NCBI GenBank assembly: GCA_029339195.1
Contig: JAPTJF010000060.1
Location: forward strand, 62,001 to 126,000
Direction: 5' to 3'
Length of the DNA: 64,000 bases
Source: Micractinium sp. NFX-FRZ
Lineage: Eukaryota; Chlorophyta; Trebouxiophyceae; Chlorellales; Chlorellaceae
Part shown: one piece after another, positions 1-9,900 of the stretch
How the letters are laid out: the number at the start of each line of letters is the position of its first letter
Position numbering within the stretch: the first letter of the stretch is position 1
Notes under the pieces: generated by a model
What the model was told of the DNA's origin: nothing
Database searches by the model: none
Seen by the model: the letters and a program-made list of their open reading frames with translations, nothing else
Program-made: the position numbers and the translations under genes

Positions 1-189
1 CCTGTGAATCCCTTGCGCGTTGCTCCATATCGTGCTGCAATGCGCGTAACTATCCACCACACGACTGTGTGAGACATCCGAAACCACGCCTGGCATCAGC
101 TCCCACTCGAGTGCCACCACACACACCGCCTGATACTACCCCTGTGCTGCCACTGAATCTACTCCCGGAAGACATCCACCTCACGTCTG

Positions 190-420
190 CTGACCGCAAT
201 CTGCCCTGCACTCACCCCTCAGGTCCATCTGGCGCATGCCCAAGAATGCCTCCTGGCAGTTGTGTGACATCACCTGCATGTGATGCCTGCCTTGCCCCTC
301 ATCCCCTCAGTCCCACCCTCTGCTCCCCCTGTCTGCCATGGCTGATCGTACTCCTCCCACCAATTTTGCAAACCCCCACCAATTTTGCGCCTCCCCTGCG
401 CTTTTGCTTGGAAGGCTGTC
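190..420. repeat. Diverged direct repeat of the flank at 1975-2215
   Basis: Short blocks in the same order recur at about 1975-2215: CGCCCAAGAATGC, CAGTTGTGT, CCCCTGTCTGCCATG, and an AATTTTG/AGTTTTG block followed by TGCGCCTCCC/TGTGCCTCCT. The second location is just beyond the stop codon of coiled-coil gene 1. The two stretches are therefore old copies of that gene's 3' flank. No gene is visible in 1-530. Similarity was judged by eye and is patchy. Confidence 0.45.
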
Positions 421-539
421 ACTCTTCAAAACTGCTGTGTAAACCAGAAAGGAGCAGTTAGCAGAGGGTCAGGGAGTGTGTGCCAACAGCAACAGCAAAA
501 ATATACAGAAGGAGAGGGAAAGCACTACTGCATCATCCG

Positions 540-540
<1 letters not shown>

Positions 541-574
<34 letters not shown>
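541..574 (+). repeat. (AGC)11 trinucleotide repeat
   Basis: Eleven perfect AGC units. They read as polySer or polyGln depending on frame. The repeat directly abuts the duplicated gene fragment at 575-640. The 3' part of coiled-coil gene 1 also has a CAG/CTG run (about 2475-2495), where it encodes glutamines. Confidence 0.9.
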
Positions 575-575
<1 letters not shown>

Positions 576-645
576 GTTGCTGGCGAGGGACTGGCGGCAG
601 TTGACGCTGACATCAAGGGGCTTGAGGAGAGGCTGGGCCCTGTTT
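541..645 (+). pseudogene. Inverted fragment of the 3' end of coiled-coil gene 1
   Basis: After a CAG-type repeat this stretch encodes, on the plus strand, EGLAAVDADIKGLEERL. Coiled-coil gene 1 (minus strand, about 2330-2390) ends with EGLAAVEADIEGLEETL, also downstream of a glutamine run. DNA identity is high over about 65 bases and then stops. This is an inverted, truncated copy with no visible start, splice signals or continuation, so I read it as a dead fragment. Confidence 0.6.
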
Positions 646-803
646 ATGAGGTTACATATACATTTTGTGCCACTGCAGCCCCTGATCTGCCTTGGAGAAC
701 CAGCGTGAAGTAGAAGTTAAGGTGACCCTCAGTGCTGTGGATGCTGGGCGGTGACTCAGGGCGTTATCCCTGGCAAACAACGGTCTCCGACACTCCAAGC
801 GCA

Positions 804-1596
804 ATGTTCTCGGCCTCCAGGCACCTTTGGTCCCCCTCGCTCTCGGGCTCCCTGTCGGCCCCCACGTTTCCAGCTGGGCCGGAGGCAAGCCCAGCAACTG
901 CTGCCTACTCTGAGCCGACCACGCCGCTGCCCCCCGACCTAGAAATGAACCCCTGCTGCTCGCACGCACAAGAGATGTTCAGCGAGCAGTACCAAGGCGA
1001 TAGGGATGCAGCAGCGGCAGCAGTGGGACCTCGGACGCAGCCGCCGCCGCCGGCTCCGGCAGCCGCCGCGCCCGCCTCGCCCGCCACTCCTGCTGCGCAG
1101 CCGCAGCGCAGCTTTGGCTCTGGTGGTGGAGGCGTGCAGGGCCCTTGCTCCAACCAGAACATCAAGCCCCACTACGTGGATGCGGAGTGGGATTGCATCA
1201 AGGTCGGCTGCCTGCATGCCACGGTCTTTGCCCTCCTGGGGCGGTGTGCACCTGCGGTGCCGCTGCAGGGCCAGGCTGCAATCTGGCCTCAGGTTGATTA
1301 AGCTATGCCCCTCAAGTAGCATGCACAGCCTGAATGGCGCTCTGCTCGTGCACTTGGCAGCCCTGTTTGCTACACAGACCCTTGGACTCGCTTCATCCCG
1401 CCCGCCCCTTGCTACCCTGCAGGCCCAGGGCAGCCAGAGTGAGCCAAACGTTTACCAGTTTGACGACCTGCCCTCAGGTGTGGTGGTCACGTGGTTGAGA
1501 GCATGCCTTGGAGCCAATCACAGGATCACTTGCCAGCCTGGCAGACGGCGTGCCGGGCTGAGCGCATGCGTATGCTCACAGCGAAGGTGCCCGCTC
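804..1596 (+). CDS. Doubtful plus-strand gene or gene relic
   Basis: From an ATG at 804 an open frame runs to a plausible donor at 1203 and includes a Pro/Ala-rich stretch, then RSFGSGGGG and NIKPHYVDAEWDCIK. A plausible second exon starts at 1423 after GCAG and encodes AQGSQSEPNVYQFDDLPS. The most protein-like continuation (SMPWSQSQDHLPAWQTACRA, about 1500-1560) is in a different frame, with no room for an intron between them. I do not recognise the product. Either the model is wrong or this is a frameshifted relic. It lies beside the duplicated fragments at 190-645, which favours a relic. Confidence 0.22.
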
Positions 1597-2306
1597 CCCT
1601 CCCACCCCCCTGCAGCCACGCGCTCCGCCTCCCTGGGGCGCCAGATAAGCTCAGGGCCAACACACCTCGAGTTCCCGATGGCATAGGGGATGAGGCAGGC
1701 ACTAGCCAGGTCACACCCAGGCTCTCCATGCACCCTGCACCGCCAGGCTGGCTCTGCACCCTGCACCCCGGCTCGCCCTGCACCCTCGCATCTGCGACTG
1801 CGCAGGGCAATGCCTGGGCGGTACCCTCCTGTTGGTGACTGGGCGCGAGGAAACGGTGCGACACTTGCCAACACACCCAGGCGTTGGCACTATTGGCGTG
1901 CAGGCACGTCAAGCGTGCACGCCCCCAGCTATGCAAATGCCTCCATGCACCCTCCACATCACCTGCGCTGACCTGTACCTGCCGTGCGCCCACCCCTTGT
2001 TTGCCCCCAGTTCTCCGGGACGTGCGCCCAAGAATGCAGTTCAACAGTTGTGTCTCATAACCTGCAGTTCAGCGGCCACTCCTGCAGTCCAGGGGCCCCT
2101 ATTCTCACTGAACCCGCCCATGCTCCCCTGTCTGCCATGACCAAGCCTGCACACCCCAACAGTTTTGTGCCTCCTCTGGTTTGTTGCCTGAGCTGCCTGC
2201 GCTGAGTGACAGGCTGCTACATGAATGAATGTACTGTGTAGTTGGAGGGCTCGTTCAAAAATACACCAAGGCCAGGGAAGCGGTGCAACAGCGACAACAT
2301 GGGTAC

Positions 2307-5300
2307 TCAAAAGGACAGGTCTGTCAGGGCAGAACGCAGCGTCTCCTCAAGCCCCTCAATGTCAGCCTCAACTGCAGCCAGTCCCTCGCTAGCAACTCCT
2401 GCTGCTGCCGCTCCCACCCCGGGGCTGCCCTGCAGCGATACTGCCGCAGAGCGCCCACTGCTGCCGCTGCGCTGCTGCTGCTGCTGCTGCTGCCGCTGCC
2501 AACCGTGCAGCGGGCAGTTTGGATCCACTGCTGCTCCTGCTGCTGGCTGCACATACGGTGAGGCCGAGCCCGCCGGGATGGTCCAGCCCTCGGAGCCGTC
2601 CCCGCCATAGGCGTGCTCCTCCCAACCGCCTGCTGACGCCCCGCCATCCTCCTCATAGCCACCTGCCCAGGCAGCTGCGGCATCTGCTGCCGCCGTGGCA
2701 GCCCCCAGCAGCGACTCCAGCTGCCCAGCATCTGTGCCGCGCCCAAGCTCGCCGTCGGCGCCTGCCCCCCACATGTCCCTGCTGCCAGCCAGCTCATCGT
2801 TGGCACCCCAGCCCTGGCTGCCACCGGCTGCAGCCGCCGCCGCTGCGCTCTCAGCAGCTGCCAGAGCCGCCTCCCATCCTTCTGTGCCGCCATACTCGCC
2901 GCCATAGCCAGAGTCGAAACAAGACTCGAAAGGGCCGCCTTCGCCGCTGCTGCCGCCGCGCTGCCAGCCCCTTGCCTCTGCCCCAAGCAGCCCCTCATCA
3001 TCATCACCAGCCGCCGCCCCTGCCGGCCGGCTGCTGACCAGCGCCAGAGCTGCCCGGATGTCTGCCTGCTGCTCTCGAATGGTGGCCTCCAGCTGCTTGA
3101 TGGTCTGCTGCTGAGAGGCAGCCAGCTTCTCCTTGGCAGCCAGAGCGGCCTGCAGGGCCGGAAGTGGATGGAGGGCGGGCAGGCATTCTGACATGTGGGC
3201 GGCGGGCAGGCAGGCAAGCAGGTGGGCAAGCGGTGGGGATGGCTAGGGAGTGAGGTAGGCAGGCGGGACTGGGACATGCGGCCGGGAGGGTGGCGGGTGG
3301 GCGGCTGGGCAGGTGGTGGGCAGGTCAGGGGGCATGCAGGTGCGCCAGCATTTGCCACTGCATGCCACTGTCACTGCCAGGTTGCCCCTGATAAGGTATC
3401 AGCTGGCTCGGCTCGGCTCAGCTCAGCTCAGCTCAGCTCAGCTCAGGCTCAGCTGATAAGGCATGCCGCATCAGCTAGCTCAGTGGCTGCCAGGAGAATC
3501 GCAGGAGGTAGGGGTGCCCGCCCGTCTCCCCCGCACCTGCAGCCGGGACACCGTGCGCTGCGCCTCCTGCAGCCGGCCCCCAGCCTCCGTGCAGCGCCGC
3601 CGCAGCGTCTCGACGTCACCCTGCAGCCGGCTGGTCTGACACTGCAGCAAAGGGAGGCACACGGTAGGGCAAGGTGTGACGGTGTGAGCTGCACGCTGCA
3701 GGCAGGCTGCTCATCGCAGGGGGCTGATGAGCGCAGAAGCGCTGACGAGCACATAGGCACAGAGCAGCACTTTGCAGGTCAGGTTCAGGCCTCCCAGCTG
3801 CCACTGCCTGCCTCGACGCTCAGCTGGGTGCTTCCCCAGCCATCAGCAGCAGTTTGGGGAGGCACCCCACCTGGACCTGCGTGCTGGCAGCCAGCGACTG
3901 AGCCTCCCGGGTGTGCAGCTGAGCAGCGGCCTCTGCCAGCGACGCCTCGTGCCGCTGCGCTGCACCCCGCCACTTGGCCATCTGCGGCAGCAGGAACACA
4001 GCCAAGCCAGACGGCTTCCCATGTCATGTTGAGATCGGGTATCAAGAATGCATGTGCAGTTGCCCCCTTATCCGCAGCGGCTCCCCAAGACAGCAGGGCA
4101 AGAAAGGACAGCGCAGACGTTCCTCGACAGCGGCAACACCAAAGACTCACTCCCACCATGCCCCGGCACACACCTCATCCTGCAGCGCCGCTCGCTCCCG
4201 CCCCGCCGCTGCCAGCTGCTGCTTCAGCACCTCGCACTGGCCCTGCAGCGCCTTTGCTGCCGCCCGGTAATGGGGAACAACAGCGTCCAGCTGTTGCATG
4301 GCTGCCTCCACTCTGCTGCTGCTGCCCCCAGCGCCGGCGTTGGCGCCCTGGCTCCCGCACTCGCTGCCCGCTGCCGCTGCCGCCTGCTGCCGCGCCTGGA
4401 CCAGCGCTGCCCGCAGGCGCTGCACCTCTGCCACCAGGCGCTGCTTCTCGGCATCCCCGCCGGCGCAGGCGCCTGGCATGGGCGCCTGGCGGCTGCAGCC
4501 GCTGCTGGTGTTGGTGCTGGCCGCTGAGTTGGCGGGGCGGTTCTGATCCTGCCAGTGCACTTGCCGCGTCGCGCCGTTGGGCGCGGTCAGCAGCATGGGC
4601 GCCGGGTTGGCTGCCGCGCTGCCGCCTCCGCCGCCTCCACCGCTGCTGCTGCCGTCGCCGCCTCCCGAGAACATCGCCACCAGGTGGGACAGCCCAGCAA
4701 ACACGGTGGCAAACCCCTGGTGCAGCTGCTCCGGCTTGGAGGCCCGCTGCGCTGCCGCCGCGGCTGCAGCCGCCCGGCTGCCGCCGCCAGGCAGCGGCGA
4801 CTTGAGGGCCATTTGCGCCGCCGCTGCCGGCCGCGCGGCTCCTCCCCTGTCGCCAGCTGCCGCAGCCGCCGCCGCCACTGCCAGCGGCATGGCCAGCACC
4901 TGCAGCTCCTGCACGGCAGAGTGCAGGCGCTGCACCTGTCGGTGCGCCTCCACGCTGCGCCGGTGCACGCCCTGCTCCACCTCGGCCAACCGCCCGCGCA
5001 GGGACTCCAGGCCGGCGCGGCTCTTGGCGGCCGCTGCCTCCCCGCGCTCCCATACTGTGCGCAGCTCCTGATCCAGCTTGCTGCAGCAGTGCAGGGGGTG
5101 GCGTCCAGCGGGAAGCGGTGCATGACTGGGCATCTAGGGAGGGGAGGGCGGCGGCAGCTATGCTGCCTGCCTGCTGGCCCCTTGCAGGCATTTAAAGGGT
5201 GCTATACAAGGAAGACTGCAGACACATGGTCATCTGCCACCCATTGTCCTCACGTGTTTACGTAAGTGAGCGACCGATTCTTCGAATCGGCCGCCGCCTG

Positions 5301-5655
5301 GGCCTCCTGGCACGCCTTGGCGTGAGCCGCCAGTCGCTCCCGCTTGCTCTCCTCCTGCCGCAGAGCCTCGCGCAGTGCGCCCACATCCCGCGTGAGGCTG
5401 CGCACCTGCAGCAGCACGAGCAAGGCTGGGGCTTGTGTGAGCAAAGCTGGGGGAGGCCGCGAGGACGGCTGGCAGGTGGCGACACCACGGGCGACGGCGG
5501 CGGCGGAGGCGGCTGTCGCTGGCTGACAGTGTGCACCGTGGAGTTATGGCTTCCTGGGCTGTTGAATTCCACGGCTGGAGTCGCCAGGTATAGCAGCGGG
5601 CGCTGCTCGGCGCGTTGTTGCGCGCTCCCACCTGCGCCTGCAGCTTGGCCTCCAT
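2307..5655 (-). CDS. Coiled-coil protein 1, unknown function
   Basis: Spliced minus-strand gene of 713 aa. Exons in transcript order: 5655-5632, 5405-5254, 5080-4174, 3981-3871, 3641-3537, 3149-2307. The ATG at 5655 is the first in frame; an in-frame TGA lies just upstream. Exon 2 and the start of exon 3 are charged heptad-like sequence (REALRQEESKRERLAAH; AEVEQGVHRRSVEAHRQVQR), as are exons 4-5 and the start of exon 6 (AAKEKLAASQQQTIKQLEAT). The middle and C-terminal parts are low-complexity Gly/Ala/Ser with a Gln run. No catalytic domain, signal peptide or membrane segment is seen. The exon 2 donor (GTGAGG at 5253) was chosen by strength; a weaker one at 5274 gives the same phase. A structural, scaffold or cytoskeleton-associated role is possible but unsupported. 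Confidence 0.6.
3405..3455 (+). repeat. GCTCA pentanucleotide tandem repeat
   Basis: About eight units of GCTCG/GCTCA in a row inside the last intron of coiled-coil gene 1. Shorter GCTCAGCTCA motifs recur at about 6712-6740 and 6830-6840. Confidence 0.8.
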
Positions 5656-6907
5656 TTGGCGCGCTCCCCGGAGTCACGCAGGCGTCTGTAACCGCCACCC
5701 AAGCCACCGGATCGCAACGGGAAGTCCCGCAGGAGAGACGTGGGAATGGCCGAAACCGCCGCAAGCGGCGGGAGGCGAAAACGTCGCTTTTGAGCTGACA
5801 AAGCCGGCCAACCGAAGACAGGCTGCCAATTAGAGGGCGATTGGCAACATTGCATTTCACCTGCCGCCACGTCGCCGCCCAAGCGTGCGCGCCACCCCGC
5901 CTGTGCTGCCGTGCGTGGTGGAGACTGGCCACCCAGTGTGACCGCCACTTGATCATACATGCCTGAACGCAACACTCGTCAAAGTCCACAAGACTTCGCC
6001 ATGGAGAATCGAGCAATGCCTTCGCCGTAGAAGTGCAACAGCGGGAGGGGCAGCCACCTGTGTGCCGCAGCCACATGTGCAACTCCTGCGTCGCAGCCTG
6101 GCACCCCACACGCTCAGCTGTCGCGGGGTGGAGGTTATCACAGTCAAACAGGCAGTGGTACATGCATGGAGCATGAAATCGACAAAAGGTTGCTCAGACG
6201 GCGCACCAGGGCAGCCGGCAGGCACGCACATAGGGTGCCAGCGGCAGGCGGGCGCGGGGGTGTGGACACACATGGGAAAAGAGGGCTCTGCGCAGAGGGC
6301 AGCTGGAATCACTTTGTGTATTCAGGGCATGCAGGAGACTGGAATGGGACCGCCGAAGCATGCTTGCCGTAAGGATGAGTGAGCACGCGCTGACCAATGG
6401 GCAGGCAAGTCTTGAAAGCAGAGCGGAAGAGGGGTGGGGGGCGGGCGGGGGAAAGTGATGCAGACACAGCACGCCACGTGACTCGGCAGCTGGTGCCTGA
6501 TCACGAGCAGTGTTATTCGTGGATGTGCGTGTTGGTGTCCAGGTTATGGGTAAAGGCAATGAAACAAGACGTGAAACATGCATTTCATGTGCCTTGTACT
6601 AAGTGAGAATGGGGTACTTTGCATGTGTCAGGTTACTACAGTGGCCGGTTGAGCGAGTGAGGCATGCGCCCACTCGCGACCTGTGGCGAGCCGTGCCCGG
6701 CAGGGTGCCAGCTCAGCTCAATGCGTGCCGAGCTCAGCTGCCAACACATCTGAGCCCAGCTCCGCGTGTGGTGCCAGCATGGCAGTCACACGTGGCGGCA
6801 CCACGCTCGTGCCAGCCCGGCAGGGCGCCAGCTCAGCTCCTGTGCACTTTTGACCAGGGAGGCGCGCTGCAACCCGGCAGGCGCACCGGGCCCGCGCCAG
6901 CTCGGCT
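5656..6907. other. Intergenic region between coiled-coil gene 1 and the H+-ATPase
   Basis: About 1.25 kb. It must hold the promoter of coiled-coil gene 1 (both genes are on the minus strand) and the 3' untranslated region of the ATPase. I see no convincing gene. The open frames here lack protein-like composition. The part next to the ATPase stop (6838-6907) contains repeat copies described separately. Confidence 0.5.
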
Positions 6908-6945
6908 CTAGTGCACCTTGACCAGGGAGGCGCGCTGCAGCATGG
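6838..6945. repeat. Tandem copy of the ATPase terminal exon end
   Basis: The last coding bases of the ATPase (minus strand, 6910-6940, QRASLVK) recur at about 6841-6872, just past the stop codon, again reading QRASLVK before diverging. The ACCAGGGAGGCGCGCTGCA block is shared. Related CCCGGCAGG...GCGCCAGCTC blocks lie further out at 6697-6836. Confidence 0.7.
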
Positions 6946-9900
6946 CCGGGCCTGGCACCATGCGGCCTCCCACGCCGGGGATGCCCCCGCTGGTGTAGCC
7001 GCCGTGGGAGACACGGGACATGGACATGCGGGATGCGGACACACGGGACATGGACATCTGCAAGGGAAAGAGAGAGGGAGAGGGCAAGGGTGGGTTGAAG
7101 GCCAGCGAGGGTTGCCAGAATCCAGGAGGGGTGGAGGGCGGCAGGCACGCGCAAGGCATGCGTGTTAACAACCTCATTGAGAGCAGGCAACTCGGGGGCC
7201 TCGAGAGCAGGGCACGTTTGAAGGGAGGAGCGAGCACCGCCACCAACCAGCCCCCAGCTCCCGCCTCGCTCACCTTGTTGACACCGATGTTGGCGGCCGC
7301 GCCCATGTGCTCGCCGCGCTGGCGGAAGATGTTGGCAAACATGCCGCCGCCGCCGGAGCGGAAGCCCTCCTCGTCCATGATGTACATCATGATCCACTGC
7401 AGGCAGTACAGGGAAGATGTACAGTGCAGTACATTAGGGCAAGGTACTGCAGGGCAGTGCGGCAGAGCAGGACAGCGGCGCTTGTCGTGCGTGGGGCACA
7501 TCACCAACCACTGCGGCACCTCGGTGGGCCATGTCAGGGGCATGTAACCTCAACACGGCATGCGCTGTGTGCAACTGCCAGAAGCCGGCAGCATGGCCGT
7601 GACGCTGCCCACAGAGGGGTGCCAGCCCACCTTGAGGGGGTCCAGGCCCATGTGCCAGACGAGGGACCAGATCCAGGCAACCACAGCATAGTAGGTGCAC
7701 CCCAGCACTGCACATAGTGGCGGGGGGCAGGGGAGCAGGAAGCGGAAATCGGTGCACCGCCGCTCAGCAAACGCAGGGCAACAGGGCAGAGCTCGCACAC
7801 TCGCCCCCTTGCAAATCATGCAGCACTGCAAAAGCGGTGCGGGCGGCGGGTATGCGGGCGCTACACCGGGCGGGAGCGATGTGGGAGGGCATGCAAGCAA
7901 TGACCTGCCAGGCTGCGCCTCTGTTGTGCGTGCCTCCTGGCCTCCCCGCCTCCTCGCTCACATTCACCCGCCGCCTCACCACTGGCCGCATCCAAGATGC
8001 TGTACGCACTCAGTGCTTCCGCACATGCCCGCTGCTGGTAGTTGCCAGTGCATGATGAGCGGCTGCCTCCCCGCCGCTTCCCCCCAGCACAAGCCCCAAA
8101 CGAGCCCAGCTAGCTATCAATCAATGAATTTAAACTTAGTGTAGGACTGAACCGACGCACCTGAGGCGGTGAAGACGGACTCGGTGCCAGCAATGGGGGC
8201 CTCCTTGTTGGACCAGAAGGGGTGGTCGCCGCCAGAGGACAGGGTGCAGAACTGCAGGCACAGTGGTAGAGGCATGCACGTGTTGCGGCCCGCAACCCAG
8301 GGGGGCCTCTGTGCCAACAAGCAGGCGGCTGTTTGGGAGGTGCCGCACATGCAGGCAGCCGGGCAGAAGCTGTGGCATGCACAGGCGGAGCAGCTGGCAG
8401 GAAGCTGCTGACCTGGCAGTCGGAGACGTGGTGGTGCGGCGGCTCATATCCGTTGAAGCCAAAGATGGCAATCAGGGTGGCGCACATCTGCAGTGCAGCA
8501 GACAACAATGGGCAGTCGGTCAAGCATCTCCTTTGTCACAAACAACGGGCAGTCTGGGTGGCATTGGGCCAGGCGAGTGGCCAGGCAGACGATGGGGCGG
8601 TGGTGCTTATATGGGGAGTGAGGAGGCAGCTCGGGCAGCAGGGATTTCGAGGGCCCATTGTAGCATGGCATGCAGCACACAGCTTGGGAGCCGCGCACGT
8701 TTCCACCCAGCATTGTGGCTGGCAGGGTGGGCACCCCGTTCATGCCCTGCCTGCTGTGCCGCCAAAAATGCGTCCCGCGCTGAGAAACAAAGTGTGCATA
8801 TCAGCCGATTCGCAATTTCATCCTGCAGCACTTGCCTGTGCCACCACAAATGCCACGTAGGTGAGGGTGCCGGCGCGGGAGAAGAAGGAGTGCTTGATTG
8901 TGCGCACCACAAACACGACAGCCTGGCCACTGCACGCAGGCATGGGGACAGGCAGGGGCAGGCAGGCAGGGTCAAGCAGGCAGGCAGGCAGGCAGGAGTG
9001 CTTGGCGGCTCTCTAGGCACCCTCTTCTGTTTACAATGTTCGTTGCTTCTTTCCCCTGGCGCTCACCTGATGGACACCTGGAGGTACAGCAGGGCGCGGG
9101 TCATCGCACCGCGCACATACTTCTGCAAGAGGGCAACAAGCAGCAGGCGGGGCAGGTTGGGCAGGCGCCGAGGGGCGGCATGCCACTGGCCCGGGTTGAG
9201 GCAGGCGCCGCCGCCGCCGCACCCTCACGTCTCAGGCGTGGCACTTGCCGCCCACGCACGCATGCATACTGAGCGCCGCAAACACCAGCACTTTTACGGT
9301 TTGAGCTGGAGCATGCACAGGCGCTGTGCTGTTGGCCCCTCAACGCTCGGCACTTGGCACCAACTTATCGATAGATGCCAGCAACCAGCCGCGCGACCAC
9401 AACACTGTGTTGCTTACAAACAACCAATCAACACCCCCGCCTCCCACCTGCTCGGCCATGCACTGGGCCAGGTTGGTGATGCCCTGCCCGCAGTCGATGT
9501 CTTCCGGGTACACCTCGCACGCGTCGGCGGCGGGGTTGAAGCCGCGCGAGGTGAGGAAGTCGGTGCACCAGGGGGACAGCACATCCTGCATGCCGATGAG
9601 AGGTAGGTACAAGCGGAGTGGAGTGAGTGGAGCAGCGGGATGGTGAGGACGCCAAGTGCACCAGGGGGCAGCTGCCTCCCTCAGATGATGCTGATGCTAC
9701 AGGTAGCTGCTTCCACATACTCGGTATGGGCTGCCGGCCCAGGGTAGGGGGAAAGGGAGGCTTCCAGGGTGGCCCGCGGGGCACACAACAATGTGGTCCC
9801 GGGGCAGGAAAAGCGTGTGGCTGAACAAGAGTTGCATCGCAAAATCAACCGACGGAGCCAACCATGGTACCCTTCTCAACCCACACTACCCGTGTCGCTA

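Noticed and set aside
480..713. Small polyGln protein gene
   Set aside because: The frame is an AGC expansion fused to an inverted fragment of another gene, with no start context or splice partners.
3195..4805. Long plus-strand open frame of 536 codons
   Set aside because: It lies opposite coiled-coil gene 1, has GC-driven low-complexity composition and no family motifs. It is a shadow of the minus-strand exons.
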